From Nucisporomicrobium flavum (GTDB lineage Bacteria > Actinomycetota > Actinomycetes > Mycobacteriales > Micromonosporaceae): a stretch of 64,000 bases of DNA. The position numbers were made by a program, and so were the translations under genes. Below are positions 15,988 through 25,504 of this stretch, piece after piece (within the stretch, counting starts at the first letter, position 1; every line of letters starts with the position of its first letter). The notes under the pieces are model-generated. The model had not been told where the DNA came from and ran no database searches. It worked only from the letters and a program-made list of their open reading frames with translations. The DNA lies in contig NZ_JADMLH010000002.1 in the NCBI RefSeq assembly GCF_016464385.1, positions 186,001-250,000 of the forward strand, read 5' to 3'.

Positions 15988-17130
15988 CTACTTGTCGATG
16001 TCGCCGACCACGAAGAACATCGAGCCCAGGATGGCGATGAGGTCCGGCACGAGGCAGCCCGGCAGCAGCGTCGCCAGCGCCTGGACGTTCGCGTACGAGG
16101 CCGTGCGCATCTTCATCCGCCACGGGGTCTTCTCGCCGCGCGACACCAGGTAGTAGCCGTTGATGCCGAGCGGGTTCTCGGTCCACGCGTACGTGTGGCC
16201 CTCCGGCGCCTTGACCACCTTGGGCAGCCGCACGTTGACCGGCCCGCCGATGGTGTCGACCTTGTCGAGGCACTGCTCGGCCAGGTCGAGCGACACGTAC
16301 ACCTGCTCCAGGAGCACCTCGAAGCGCGAGTGGCAGTCCCCGGCCGTCCGGGTCACCACGGGCACGTCGAGCTGGTCGTACGCCAGGTAGGGCTCGTCGC
16401 GGCGCAGGTCCATGTCGAGGCCGCTGGCGCGGGCGACCGGGCCGGACGCGCCGTACGCGGCGGCCTGTTCGGCGGTGAGCACGCCGACGCCGACCGTGCG
16501 GGCCATGAAGATCTCGTTGCGACGGATGAGGTTGTCGATGTCCGGCATCCGCTTGCGGACCTGGGCGATCGCCTCCCGGGCGCGCCCGGTCCAGCCGGCC
16601 GGGACCTCCTCCTTGAGGCCGCCGACCCGGTTGAACATGTAGTGGATGCGGCCGCCGGAGACCTCCTCCATGACCGCCTGGAGGGTCTCGCGCTCGCGGA
16701 ACGCGTAGAACATCGGCGTGATCGCGCCGATCTCCAGCGGGTACGAGCCGAGGAACATCAGGTGGTTGAGCACCCGGTTCAGCTCGGCGAGCACCATGCG
16801 CAGCCAGGTGGCGCGCTCGGGCACCTCCATGCCCATGAGGCGTTCGACGGCGAGCACCACGCCCAGCTCGTTGGAGAAGGCGGAGAGCCAGTCGTGCCGG
16901 TTGGAGAGCACGATGATCTGCCGGTAGTCGCGCACCTCGAACAGCTTCTCGGCGCCGCGGTGCATGTAGCCGACGATCGGCTCGCACTCGACGACCCGTT
17001 CGCCGTCGAGCTTCAGCTTGAGCCGCAGCACGCCGTGCGTGGAGGGGTGCTGCGGACCGATGTTGAGCACCATGTCGGCGGTGTCGAGCCCGGCGCCGGT
17101 CCCGACCGTCATCTCCCGCAAGTCACTCAC
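15988..17130 (-). CDS. nuoD: Orphan NADH-quinone oxidoreductase subunit D (NuoD, 49-kDa type)
   Basis: 380 residues, close to normal length. NuoD lies at the junction of the peripheral and membrane arms of complex I and forms part of the quinone site. Motifs are [25 protein letters not shown] (Arg58), the RHDWLSAF segment, [16 protein letters not shown] and the C-terminal ending [11 protein letters not shown]. No other nuo gene is nearby, so it is a separate copy like the second NuoD of Streptomyces. The GTG start follows the methyltransferase stop by 3 bp, so the pair is an operon. It may substitute for the main NuoD or serve a hydrogenase-like complex. Confidence 0.9.
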   Translation of the reverse strand: MSDLREMTVGTGAGLDTADMVLNIGPQHPSTHGVLRLKLKLDGERVVECEPIVGYMHRGAEKLFEVRDYRQIIVLSNRHDWLSAFSNELGVVLAVERLMGMEVPERATWLRMVLAELNRVLNHLMFLGSYPLEIGAITPMFYAFRERETLQAVMEEVSGGRIHYMFNRVGGLKEEVPAGWTGRAREAIAQVRKRMPDIDNLIRRNEIFMARTVGVGVLTAEQAAAYGASGPVARASGLDMDLRRDEPYLAYDQLDVPVVTRTAGDCHSRFEVLLEQVYVSLDLAEQCLDKVDTIGGPVNVRLPKVVKAPEGHTYAWTENPLGINGYYLVSRGEKTPWRMKMRTASYANVQALATLLPGCLVPDLIAILGSMFFVVGDIDK

Positions 17131-17133
17131 GGA

Positions 17134-18123
17134 CTAGATGCTCCCACGAAGGTCGATCCCCACCTCGTGCAGCAGCCACCAGTGCGCGCCGAGCCCGCCG
17201 GGATCGGTCAGTTCGGCGGCCGCCCCCGCCATGCTCAGCGCGCGCAGATAGCCCGCCGGGTCGCTGCGGGCCAGATCCAGGGCGGGTCGCGCGCCGTCGA
17301 CACCGAGCGCTTTCAGCGCCTCCCGCTGGGTGATCATTCGGTACGGCTGACCGACACTGACCGCGACCGCGTCGACTGCCACGTGCGCCGTGACATCGCA
17401 GCTCCCGTCGGGCACGGGCAGCACCTGCCGACCGCCCCGGAACCCGGTGAGCGTCCCGAGCGGCGGCCGGGCGTCGCGCAGGTGCCCGTAGTCCACGGTC
17501 AGCGCGCATCCCCGGCGTACCGATGACACCGCGTCCGCCCACGCCACATCCCGCGGCCACCCGATCTCGGCCCGGTCGCCGGGCGCGGCGCCGGGCCACC
17601 ACCGTGCGAGCCAGAGCCGGTCCGCCGCGTCGATGTCGCCGCCCAGAGTCTCGCTGCCGTCGGCCGGGTCGACCAGCACCCGCCGGATCCGCCCGGCCGG
17701 ATCGACCTCGGCGACGTCGAGGGGCACGTTGTCCAGCCATTCCGTCGCCAGCAGCACCCCCACGACCTCGCCGGGAACGTTCCGCTGCCAGCCGACGTCC
17801 GCGGGCAGGCCGGGCGGGCGGGGCGCGACCTCGACCCCGGTGAACTGCAGCCGGCCGGCAAGGTCCGTCCCGGCGGACCTGGCCCGTAGCGTGGCGAGCA
17901 GCTCACCGCGCCCGGCGCCCACGTCGACAACCTGCAGGACGCGGGGCCGGCCGAGCGCGGCGTCGACCGCCTCGATCAGGCGCAGCAGCGCGCCGGCGAA
18001 GAGCGGCGAGGCGTGCACACTCGTCCGGAAGTGGTCCGCCGGACCGTCGTTCGCGCTGGTGAAGAAGCCTTCCGGCCCGTACAGCGCGCGTTGCATGGCG
18101 ACCCGCCAACCGACCCTCGTCAC
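17134..18123 (-). CDS. SAM-dependent methyltransferase, MidA/NDUFAF7 family, paired with NuoD
   Basis: 329 residues from GTG 18123. A TTG nine bases upstream overlaps the -10-like TAGATT (18136-18131), whereas GTG 18123 lies 7 nt after it, which fits a leaderless start. The family features are an N-terminal YGPEGFFTS, the SAM-binding VVDVGAGRGELLATL, then ATEWLDNVPLDV, VDYGHLR and a C-terminal helical part. NDUFAF7/MidA enzymes methylate an arginine of the 49-kDa (NuoD-type) complex I subunit. The stop is 3 bp from the nuoD start, so the neighbour is the obvious candidate substrate. The protein is a bit shorter than typical MidA. Confidence 0.82.
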   Translation of the reverse strand: MTRVGWRVAMQRALYGPEGFFTSANDGPADHFRTSVHASPLFAGALLRLIEAVDAALGRPRVLQVVDVGAGRGELLATLRARSAGTDLAGRLQFTGVEVAPRPPGLPADVGWQRNVPGEVVGVLLATEWLDNVPLDVAEVDPAGRIRRVLVDPADGSETLGGDIDAADRLWLARWWPGAAPGDRAEIGWPRDVAWADAVSSVRRGCALTVDYGHLRDARPPLGTLTGFRGGRQVLPVPDGSCDVTAHVAVDAVAVSVGQPYRMITQREALKALGVDGARPALDLARSDPAGYLRALSMAGAAAELTDPGGLGAHWWLLHEVGIDLRGSI

Positions 18124-18152
18124 ACCGGCCAATCTAGGCGGTGCCGTTGTTC

Positions 18153-18175
18153 ACACGCTCTTGTCACGAGCGTGT
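18153..18175. promoter_or_regulatory. Operator-like inverted repeat with overlapping promoter before the DUF2520-pan operon
   Basis: Perfect 8-bp arms ACACGCTC (18153-18160) and GAGCGTGT (18168-18175) have a 7-nt spacer. The spacer contains TTGTCA (18161-18166), which with CATACT (19 bp further on) makes a plausible promoter for the gene starting at 18232. A protein bound here would block the -35. The repeat is also about 30 bp from the divergent methyltransferase start. Confidence 0.5.
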
Positions 18176-18231
18176 TACATCGGCGCATACTGGCCTCGAC
18201 CGGTACCCCTTCACGAGGACTGGATCCACAC

Positions 18232-19107
18232 ATGAGCGCAGGCACGCGCGCGAAATCCCTGGTCGTCGGCGTGGTCGGCGCGGGCAGGGTCGGAGCCGTC
18301 CTCGGCGCCGTCCTCGACGCGGCCGGGCATCACGTCGTCGCCACCGCGGCCGTCTCGGCCGCTTCCCGCGAACGGGCCAGGCGGCTGCTGCCGCGGGCTG
18401 AGATCCTCCCCGCCGACGAGGTGGCCCGGGCCGCCTCCGATCTGCTGCTCCTGGCCGTCCCCGACGACGCGCTCGGCGGCGTCGTGGCCGGCCTCTCCGC
18501 GACCGGCGCGCTTTCCGCGGGTACGGTCGTCGCGCACACCTCCGGAGCCCACGGCCTGGCGGTTCTCGGCGAGGTCGACGGGCTCGCCCTGCACCCCGCG
18601 ATGACTTTCACCGGGGCGGACGCCGATCTCGACCGGCTCCCCGGCATCGCCTGGGGCGTGACCGCGCGGGACCGGGCCTTCGCCGCCCGCCTGGTCGCCG
18701 ACCTCGGCGGCATCCCCGAGTGGGTCGCCGAAGACGCGCGGCCGCTCTACCACGCGGCCCTCGCGCACGGCGCCAACCACCTGGTCACGCTGGTCAACGA
18801 GGCCGCCGACCTGCTGCGCGCCGCGGGCGTACGGGATCCGGCCGCCGTCCTGTCGCCCCTGCTCAACGCCGCCCTGAGCAACGCGCTGAGCCTCGGCGAC
18901 GCCGCCCTCACCGGTCCGGTGTCACGGGGCGACGCGGGCACCGTACGCAAGCATCTCGACCGCCTGACGCCGGCGTCCGCGCCGGCCTATCTGGCCCTGG
19001 CGCGGCGCACCGCCGACCGGGCGATCGCCGCGGGGCGCCTGCGCCCGCAGGACGCGGCTCTGCTGTTGGACGTCCTTGCCGATGCGACCGTGGGGAGCCC
19101 GTCATGA
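18232..19107 (+). CDS. Rossmann-like/DUF2520 dehydrogenase; candidate ketopantoate reductase (PanG-like)
   Basis: 291 residues. An N-terminal dinucleotide-binding fold ([18 protein letters not shown], residues about 10-28) is followed by [35 protein letters not shown] and a helical DUF2520 C-domain ([19 protein letters not shown]). The gene overlaps panC by 4 bp (ATGA) and leads a DUF2520-panC-panD set common in actinobacteria. PanG of Francisella, a ketopantoate reductase, is to my knowledge of this family, so reduction of 2-dehydropantoate to pantoate is the best guess. No panB or classical panE is in the window. Confidence 0.7.
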   Translation: MSAGTRAKSLVVGVVGAGRVGAVLGAVLDAAGHHVVATAAVSAASRERARRLLPRAEILPADEVARAASDLLLLAVPDDALGGVVAGLSATGALSAGTVVAHTSGAHGLAVLGEVDGLALHPAMTFTGADADLDRLPGIAWGVTARDRAFAARLVADLGGIPEWVAEDARPLYHAALAHGANHLVTLVNEAADLLRAAGVRDPAAVLSPLLNAALSNALSLGDAALTGPVSRGDAGTVRKHLDRLTPASAPAYLALARRTADRAIAAGRLRPQDAALLLDVLADATVGSPS

Positions 19108-19937
19108 CGAAGTTGATCCACACCAGGGCCGAGCTGGCCGCGGCCCGCGCGGCCGCACCGGGCCGCGTCGCGGTCGTGATGACCATGGGAGCCCTGCACG
19201 AGGGGCACCGGCAGCTCATGCGCGAGGCGCGCGAGCGGGCCGACTTCGTGATCGTCACGGTGTTCGTGAACCCGCTGCAGTTCGGCCCGAACGAGGACTT
19301 CGACAAGTACCCCCGCACGCTCGCGGCCGACGTCGAGGCGTGCACGGCCGAGGGCGTCGACCTGGTGTTCGCGCCGGACCGCGACGAGATGTATCCGGGC
19401 GGCACGCCGTCGGTCACGCTCGCCGCGGGGCCGATGGGGGAGATCCTCGAGGGAGCCAGCCGGCCCGGCCACTTCTCCGGCATGCTCACGGTCGTCGCCA
19501 AGCTGCTCCAGCTCACCCGCGCCGACGTCGCGTTCTTCGGCGAGAAGGACTACCAGCAGCTGGCCCTGATCAAGCGCATGGTGGCCGACCTGGAGATGGG
19601 AGTGGAGATCGTCGGCGTACCGACGGTCCGCGAGGCCGACGGGCTGGCGCTGTCCAGCCGCAACCGCTACCTCTCCGCCGAGCAGCGACAGGCGGCGCTC
19701 GCCCTGTCGCATGCCCTGCGCGAGGGCGCGCTGCAGACCGACGGCGAGCGGGTGCTGGAGGCGGCCACGAAGATCCTGCGGGACGAGCCCGGCGTCCAGG
19801 TCGACTACCTCGCGCTCACCGACCCGCTGCTCGGCCCCGCGCCCGCCACCGGCCCGGCCCGCCTGCTCGTGGCCGCCAAGGTCGGCACCACCCGGCTCAT
19901 CGACAACGTTCCGCTGCTCCTGGGAGAGGCCGCCTGA
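19104..19937 (+). CDS. panC: Pantothenate synthetase
   Basis: 277 residues. It joins pantoate and beta-alanine with ATP via pantoyl-adenylate. The HIGH-like [39 protein letters not shown] and the KMSKS-like SSRNRYLS are all present. The start overlaps the DUF2520 stop (ATGA) and the end overlaps panD (TGATG), so beta-alanine supply by PanD and its use by PanC are translationally linked. Confidence 0.96.
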   Translation: MTKLIHTRAELAAARAAAPGRVAVVMTMGALHEGHRQLMREARERADFVIVTVFVNPLQFGPNEDFDKYPRTLAADVEACTAEGVDLVFAPDRDEMYPGGTPSVTLAAGPMGEILEGASRPGHFSGMLTVVAKLLQLTRADVAFFGEKDYQQLALIKRMVADLEMGVEIVGVPTVREADGLALSSRNRYLSAEQRQAALALSHALREGALQTDGERVLEAATKILRDEPGVQVDYLALTDPLLGPAPATGPARLLVAAKVGTTRLIDNVPLLLGEAA

Positions 19938-20365
19938 TGCTCCGTACCATGCTCAAGTCGAAGATCCACCGGGCCACGGTGACCCAGGCGGACCTGCACT
20001 ACGTGGGCTCCGTGACGGTGGACCTGGACCTGATGGAGGCGGCGGACCTGCTCCCCGGCGAGCAGGTCGCGATCGTGGACGTCACCAACGGCGCCCGGCT
20101 CGAGACGTACGTGATCCCGGGCGAGCGCGGCAGCGGCGTCATCGGCATCAACGGCGCGGCGGCCCACCTCGTGCACCCGGGTGACCTGGTCATCCTGATC
20201 TCGTACGGGCAGATGGAGTCGGCCGAGGCGCGCTCCTATCAGCCCCGGATCGTGCACGTGGACGCGCGGAACTCGATCATCGAGCTGGGCGCGGACCCGG
20301 CGGCGGCCGTCGCGGGCATGGCCGACGACCTGGTACGGGGGGACCTGACGCTCTCCGCCGGCTGA
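19937..20365 (+). CDS. panD: Aspartate 1-decarboxylase (pyruvoyl enzyme)
   Basis: 142 residues. It makes beta-alanine from aspartate for PanC. The proenzyme self-cleaves between Gly24 and Ser25 ([10 protein letters not shown]), with Ser25 becoming the pyruvoyl group. Also present are [34 protein letters not shown] and ISYGQM. The start overlaps the panC stop (TGATG). Confidence 0.96.
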   Translation: MLRTMLKSKIHRATVTQADLHYVGSVTVDLDLMEAADLLPGEQVAIVDVTNGARLETYVIPGERGSGVIGINGAAAHLVHPGDLVILISYGQMESAEARSYQPRIVHVDARNSIIELGADPAAAVAGMADDLVRGDLTLSAG

Positions 20366-20430
20366 CGGGTCCTCGCGCTCCCGCCCTCGCCGCCGACTCC
20401 GAAGCGGCCGGTCAGACCCGACTATTGCCA

Positions 20431-20436
20431 TATGAT
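20431..20436 (+). promoter_or_regulatory. -10 element (TATGAT) before the septum-formation-like lipoprotein gene
   Basis: TATGAT lies 42 bp upstream of ATG 20479, and a GGAGG intervenes at the right place for translation. No good -35 is visible at 16-19 bp. Confidence 0.4.
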
Positions 20437-20478
20437 CGGCAAATCGGACGGCTGGCGGCGCTTCGGAGGCTCGGGACC

Positions 20479-21402
20479 ATGGGTGAGTTCGCCGTGCGGA
20501 GACGCCGGTGGGGGCTCGCCGCCGCGCTGAGCCTCGTGCTGCTGGCCGCCGGGTGCGGCAATCCGGGCGGGGTCGACGGAAACCTCACGAACGGGTGGGC
20601 GGCGATCGGCGTACCCACCGGGTTCACCCCTGCCGCCGGGACGTGCCACCTCGCGAACTTCTCCACGTTCGGGCCCCGGGCCTCGTACGAGGAGGTCGAC
20701 TGCGACGTCAAGCACCGTACGGAGACCGTCTTCGTCGGCACGTACCCGAGCCCTGCTTCCGCGGCGCCCACCCCGCCCGCCGACGACTCGGCCGGTGCGC
20801 GGGCCGCGTACGCCGTCTGCGACCAGAAGACCAGCGCGTACGTGGGCGGTCCGTGGCGGGTGGCCCGGCTGTGGATCGGGGTGACCCAGCCGACCCGGGC
20901 AGCCTGGGCCGGCGGCGCCCGCTGGTTCCGGTGCGAGGTGGTGGAGAGCAGTTCGGTCGAGGACGACGGCGGCCTGGTCCAGCGGCTCGGCAGCCTCCGC
21001 AACGCCCTGAAGGAGCGCGGCTCGTCGCTGCTGCTGACCTGCTACGCCGTGCAGCTGGACGCGCAAGGCAAGATCGACACGATGCCCGCCGCGCCCTGCG
21101 CGTCACGGCACAACGCCGAGTTCGCGGGGGTGTGGAACGCCGGCAAGCGGGCGTACCCGAAGACCGACGAGCAGTGGAACGACTTCCACGACGGCTGTCG
21201 CCGGCTCATCGCCGCGTACGTGGGCGTACCCGACGACGCGGACCTGCAGTACCGGGCGGGAGTGATCTCGCTGCCGGCCGGCGACGACGTCTGGGCGCTG
21301 GGTGAGCGGGGCGTGCGCTGCTACCTGTGGGTGGACACCACGACGCTCACCTCCTCGCTGCGGGGCAAGGGCAAGAAGGCGCTCCCTGTCCAGTACCAGT
21401 AA
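20479..21402 (+). CDS. Septum-formation-like exported lipoprotein
   Basis: 307 residues from ATG 20479, which has GGAGG about 9 nt upstream. Twelve Arg/Phe-rich residues precede a hydrophobic core and the lipobox LLAAGC, so it is an outward-facing lipoprotein. The mature part has two similar halves, each with conserved Cys (GTCHLANF / VDCDVKHRTETVFVG and PCASRHNAEFAGV / GCRRLIAAYVGV), resembling the Septum_form domain duplicated in actinobacterial proteins. Its role is unknown; a cell-envelope function is likely. It sits between panD and nadB with its own promoter. Confidence 0.65.
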   Translation: MGEFAVRRRRWGLAAALSLVLLAAGCGNPGGVDGNLTNGWAAIGVPTGFTPAAGTCHLANFSTFGPRASYEEVDCDVKHRTETVFVGTYPSPASAAPTPPADDSAGARAAYAVCDQKTSAYVGGPWRVARLWIGVTQPTRAAWAGGARWFRCEVVESSSVEDDGGLVQRLGSLRNALKERGSSLLLTCYAVQLDAQGKIDTMPAAPCASRHNAEFAGVWNAGKRAYPKTDEQWNDFHDGCRRLIAAYVGVPDDADLQYRAGVISLPAGDDVWALGERGVRCYLWVDTTTLTSSLRGKGKKALPVQYQ

Positions 21403-21464
21403 CGTCTGGCACTTCTTGCCTCCCCGGCCGTGATTTCGTCGCACCCGCGAGGTTGACTGAGCCC

Positions 21465-23111
21465 ATGTCGCATCTCGCCGATCTGCCGGCGCTTCCCCGC
21501 CGCCTGGCCGCCCCCGAGCCGGGCTGGACCGAGACGACCGACGTGCTGGTGGTCGGTTCCGGCGTGGCGGGCCTGACCGCCGCGCTGCACCTGCGGGAGC
21601 AGGGCCTGCACGTCACCGTCGTCACCAAGGTCAACATCGACGACGGGTCGACTCGCTGGGCCCAGGGCGGCATCGCGGCCGTGCTCGACCCGCTGGACAG
21701 CCCCGAGGCGCACGCCTTCGACACCGAGATCGCCGGCGTCGGGCTCTGCGACCCGGCCGCCGTGCGCGTGCTCGTCGAGGAGGGCCCGGCGCGGATCCGG
21801 GAGCTCATGCGCATCGGCGCCGAGTTCGACCGCAACGCGGACGGGTCGCTCATGCTGACCCGCGAGGGCGGGCACCGCGCCGACCGGATCGTGCACGCGG
21901 GCGGCGACGCGACCGGCGCGGAGGTGCAGCGAGCCCTGCACGATGCGGTCCACCGGGACCCCTGGATCCGCCTCGTGGAGCACGCGCTCGTGCTCGACCT
22001 GCTGCGGACGTCCGACGGCCGGGCCTGCGGCCTGACCCTGCACGTCCTGGGCGAGGGCAGCGAGGATGGCGTCGGCGCGATCCTGGCCCGCGCGGTCGTG
22101 CTGGCCACGGGTGGGATGGGCCAGGTCTTCGCGTCCACCACCAACCCGGCCGTCTCCACCGGCGACGGCGTCGCGCTCGCGCTGCGCGCCGGCGCCACCG
22201 TCACCGACGTGGAGTTCGTCCAGTTCCACCCCACCTCGTTCGTCACCGCGAGCGTCACCTCGGTGCAGCGGCCGCTGATCTCCGAGGCGCTGCGCGGCGA
22301 GGGGGCACACCTGGTCGACGAGTCCGGCAAGCGGTTCATGGTCGGCCAGCACGAGCTCGCCGAGCTGGCCCCGCGCGACGTGGTCGCCAAGGGCATCCAC
22401 CGGGTCCTGCGGGCCACCGGCGCCGACCACGTCTACCTCGACGCGCGGCACCTCGGCCGGGAGTTCCTCGAGAAGCGGTTCCCGACGATCGTCGCCTCGA
22501 CGCGCGGCGCGGGCGTCGACCCGGCCACCGACCTGATCCCGGTCGCGCCCGCCGCCCACTACGCCTCCGGCGGCGTCCGCACCGACCTGCGCGGCCGCAC
22601 CTCGATCCGAGGCCTGTACGCATGCGGCGAGGTCGCCTGCACGGGCGTGCACGGCGCCAACCGGCTGGCCAGCAACTCGCTGCTGGAAGGCCTGGTCTTC
22701 GCCCGCCGCATCGCCGACGACATCGCCCGCGAGTTGCCCCCGCAGGCCGACCCGGCACCGGCCACGGGCGAGGCCGGCTGGGTGACGGTCCCGGAGATCC
22801 GCGGCGAGCTGCAGCGCTCGATGACCCGCGGCGCCGGCGTGCTCCGCTCGGCCGACTCGCTCACGGCCACGGCCAAGGAGCTGTCCCGCCTCGGCCAGCA
22901 GCACGGCCGGCCGCACAACGCGGCCTGGGAATCCACCAACCTGCTCACGGTGGCGACGGCGCTGGTGGCGTCGGCGTACGAGCGCCGCGAGACCCGGGGC
23001 TGCCACTGGCGCGAGGACTACCCCAACGCCGCGGACGAGTGGCGCGGGCACCTGCTCGACTCGATCGACGCCAAGGGCACGCTGACCCAGACCTTCGAGG
23101 AGATGGCATGA
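21465..23111 (+). CDS. nadB: L-aspartate oxidase
   Basis: 548 residues. This FAD enzyme oxidises aspartate to iminoaspartate, the first step of de novo NAD synthesis. The FAD fold is at DVLVVGSGVAGLTAALH. The active-site region is RWAQGGIAAVLD, VLATGGMGQVF, FVQFHPTSF and GVHGANRLASNSLLEGLVF. ATG 21465 gives the usual short lead before the FAD motif; the upstream GAGG is rather far (12 nt). nadC follows 25 bp later, but nadA (quinolinate synthase) is not in this window. Confidence 0.94.
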   Translation: MSHLADLPALPRRLAAPEPGWTETTDVLVVGSGVAGLTAALHLREQGLHVTVVTKVNIDDGSTRWAQGGIAAVLDPLDSPEAHAFDTEIAGVGLCDPAAVRVLVEEGPARIRELMRIGAEFDRNADGSLMLTREGGHRADRIVHAGGDATGAEVQRALHDAVHRDPWIRLVEHALVLDLLRTSDGRACGLTLHVLGEGSEDGVGAILARAVVLATGGMGQVFASTTNPAVSTGDGVALALRAGATVTDVEFVQFHPTSFVTASVTSVQRPLISEALRGEGAHLVDESGKRFMVGQHELAELAPRDVVAKGIHRVLRATGADHVYLDARHLGREFLEKRFPTIVASTRGAGVDPATDLIPVAPAAHYASGGVRTDLRGRTSIRGLYACGEVACTGVHGANRLASNSLLEGLVFARRIADDIARELPPQADPAPATGEAGWVTVPEIRGELQRSMTRGAGVLRSADSLTATAKELSRLGQQHGRPHNAAWESTNLLTVATALVASAYERRETRGCHWREDYPNAADEWRGHLLDSIDAKGTLTQTFEEMA

Positions 23112-23136
23112 CCAACCGGCTGATGAGGGGATCGCG

Positions 23137-23991
23137 ATGATCGAAGGCCTGGATCTGGCGGAGGTCGAGCGGGTCGTCTACACGGCGCTGGCCGAGGACC
23201 TCGGCGATCCGCCCCGTGACGTGACGAGCGAGGCGACGATCCCGGCCGCGCAGGCCGACACCGCCGAGCTGGTCGCCCGGGCGCCCGGCGTGGTGGCAGG
23301 GCTGCCCGTCGCCGCCCAGGTCTTCGCGGTCACCTCCGGCGGGACGGCGTCGTTCGACCAGCTGGTCGAGGAGGGTGCGCGGGTGGTCCGCGGGGACGTG
23401 CTCGCCGTGGTCGGCGGCCCCACCCGGTCGCTGCTGACGGCCGAGCGTACGGCCCTGAACCTGCTGTGCCGCATGTCCGGCGTGGCGACCCACACCCGCA
23501 AGTGGGCCGACGAGCTCGCCGGCACCAAGGCGACCGTGCTCGACACCCGCAAGACCACGCCCGGCCTGCGCGCCCTCGAGAAGTACGCGGTCCGGGTCGG
23601 CGGCGGCACGAACAAGCGCATGGGCCTGTACGACGTCGCGATGATCAAGGACAACCACAAACTGGCCGCGGGCAGCATCGCGGCCGCGTACCGGCTGGTC
23701 CGCGAGCGGTTCCCGGACGTGCCCGTGCAGGTCGAGGTGACCACCCTGGCCGAGGCCCAGGAGGCGGTCGAGGCGGGCGCCGACTTCCTGCTGTGCGACA
23801 ACATGCCGCCGGAGCTGCTGCGCTCGGTGGTGGAGAAGGTGGGCGACCGCGCGGAACTCGAGGCCACGGGCAACCTGACCCTCGACACAGCGGCCGCGTA
23901 CGCCGCGACGGGCGTGGACTACCTGTCGGTCGGCGGCCTGACCCACTCGTCACCGATCCTCGACATCGCCATGGACCTGCGGGTGAGCTGA
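23137..23991 (+). CDS. nadC: Nicotinate-nucleotide pyrophosphorylase (carboxylating)
   Basis: 284 residues. It converts quinolinate and PRPP to nicotinate mononucleotide, CO2 and PPi. It has EDLGDPPRDVTSEAT, the core TERTALN-type helix (AERTALNLLCRMSGVAT), DTRKTTPGLRALEKYAV, MIKDNHKLA and the C-terminal VDYLSVGGLTHS. It is in an operon with nadB (25-bp gap). Confidence 0.95.
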   Translation: MIEGLDLAEVERVVYTALAEDLGDPPRDVTSEATIPAAQADTAELVARAPGVVAGLPVAAQVFAVTSGGTASFDQLVEEGARVVRGDVLAVVGGPTRSLLTAERTALNLLCRMSGVATHTRKWADELAGTKATVLDTRKTTPGLRALEKYAVRVGGGTNKRMGLYDVAMIKDNHKLAAGSIAAAYRLVRERFPDVPVQVEVTTLAEAQEAVEAGADFLLCDNMPPELLRSVVEKVGDRAELEATGNLTLDTAAAYAATGVDYLSVGGLTHSSPILDIAMDLRVS

Positions 23992-24106
23992 CCTCTCCCC
24001 CCGGACGGGCGCACTTTCACCGGTGGCGGGGCCCCAGGTTCTCGCCTCTGTGCCGGTCGGCGACGGTGTTGCGGTTGCTGACGCCAACGGCCGTACCCTC
24101 GGCGGT

Positions 24107-24112
24107 TAAGGT
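24107..24112 (+). promoter_or_regulatory. -10 element (TAAGGT) of coaX
   Basis: TAAGGT ends 7 nt before GTG 24120. This supports a leaderless coaX transcript separate from nadBC and decides the start over the in-frame TTG at 24114. Confidence 0.5.
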
Positions 24113-24119
24113 TTTGATC

Positions 24120-24884
24120 GTGCTTCTGTGCATCGACATCGGCAATACGAACACCGTTCTGGCGACCTTCGACGGCGACAAGATCGTGCACAGCTGGCGG
24201 ATCAAGACCGATGCCCGGTCGACCGCCGACGAGCTGGGCCTGATGTTCCGTGGCCTGCTCGCGGGCGACGCCGTCGAGATCACCGGGGTGGCCGCGTGCT
24301 CCACAGTGCCGGCTGCGCTGCGCTCGCTGCGGACGATGCTGGCGCGCTACTACGGTGACCTGCCCAACGTCATCGTGGAACCGGGCGTGAAGACCGGGGT
24401 GCAGCTGGCGATCGACAATCCGAAGGAGGTCGGCGCCGACCGGGTGGTCAACACCCTGGCCGCGCACGCCCTGTACGGCGGCCCGTCGATCGTCGTGGAC
24501 TTCGGGACGACCACCAACTTCGACGTGATCAGCGCCCGGGGGGAATTCCTCGGCGGGGCGTTCGCGCCCGGAATCGAGATCTCGTTCGACGCACTCGCCG
24601 CGCGGGCCGCGCAGTTGCGCAAGGTGGAACCGGCCAAGCCGCGCTCGGTCATCGGGAAGAACACGGTCGAATGCCTGCAGTCCGGTCTCTATTTCGGCGT
24701 CGCCGGTCAGGTCGACCGCATCGTCGAGCTGATGGCCGCCGAGCTGGGTTCACCCATCCGGTCGGTCATCGCGACCGGCGGCCTCGCCTGGCTGGTCAAG
24801 GATGAATGCCGCACCATCACCGCGCACGAGCCGATGATCACGCTGATCGGGCTGCGCATGGTGTATGAGCGGAATGTGGCTTGA
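24120..24884 (+). CDS. coaX: Type III pantothenate kinase
   Basis: 254 residues. It phosphorylates pantothenate in the first step of CoA synthesis, so it acts on the product of PanC. Motifs are LLCIDIGNTNTVLA (phosphate 1), KEVGADRVVN, VVDFGTTTNFDV (phosphate 2) and FLGGAFAPGIE. GTG 24120 puts the first motif right at the N-terminus as usual in CoaX. A 620-bp gap without a gene follows. Confidence 0.95.
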   Translation: MLLCIDIGNTNTVLATFDGDKIVHSWRIKTDARSTADELGLMFRGLLAGDAVEITGVAACSTVPAALRSLRTMLARYYGDLPNVIVEPGVKTGVQLAIDNPKEVGADRVVNTLAAHALYGGPSIVVDFGTTTNFDVISARGEFLGGAFAPGIEISFDALAARAAQLRKVEPAKPRSVIGKNTVECLQSGLYFGVAGQVDRIVELMAAELGSPIRSVIATGGLAWLVKDECRTITAHEPMITLIGLRMVYERNVA

Positions 24885-25504
24885 TGCCCGACTAGCGCAG
24901 TACGGCTCGCGCATCGTTGTTCCGCAATTGGGAATGCCGGCCGGCGGTGGCGCACCCGTCGTTTGTGACGCACAGCGACGCGCTCGATATAGATCTCTAT
25001 CGGCGTATCTCCGCCCGGTGCTATTTCGACGGGCCGGCCGAAGCGCGGGCGGCGCCGGTGTTTTGCGCCGGCGCCCGGACCGATTTCCTGCCCTCGCCGC
25101 AACCACCGGATCACTCCTGGTCACCTGCTTCGATGGGGGTCGAGAGGACCGGCGAGCGGAAGTGACAATCCGTCACCGGCTTTGTTCGGGGCCGCCGTGG
25201 GCCGGCGAAAGGCTGGACCTTTCCCGGCGCCGGCGGTCGTGGCCGGTGGGTGACGTGGCCGTTCACGGGCCGGTCGCGCCGTCGTTTCCCGGGACGGCAC
25301 AACGAATCCGGCCGCCCGGCGGGCCTTTTGCAATCCGCTCGGCGATGTCCGGTGTTGGCCCGGCGGGGCATTCGCGAAACGGCGCGGTTGTGCTTCGGGG
25401 CGCGGATATCGGGCCCGCATTGACGCAACGCGCGGGCATAGCGTTATTGTTCTCGGCAGAGGATTGCCTGACGAGAGAACCTGTGTTCGGGAGGATAACG
25501 GCCC
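24885..25504. other. Gene-poor stretch upstream of lsr2, with a palindrome and a probable lsr2 promoter
   Basis: No convincing gene is seen. The short open frames here are Arg/Pro/Gly-rich with poor codon character. CGATA-t-AGATCT-c-TATCG (24985-25002) is an 18-bp palindrome with one mismatched pair and is AT-rich for this genome. Near the end, TTGACG (25420-25425) and TATTGT (25445-25450), 19 bp apart, are the best promoter for lsr2. GGGAGG at 25489-25494 is its ribosome site. Confidence 0.5.

Noticed and set aside
21321-23051. Long minus-strand open frame over nadB
   Set aside because: Antisense of nadB, which has complete FAD and substrate motifs; no recognisable protein in the shadow.
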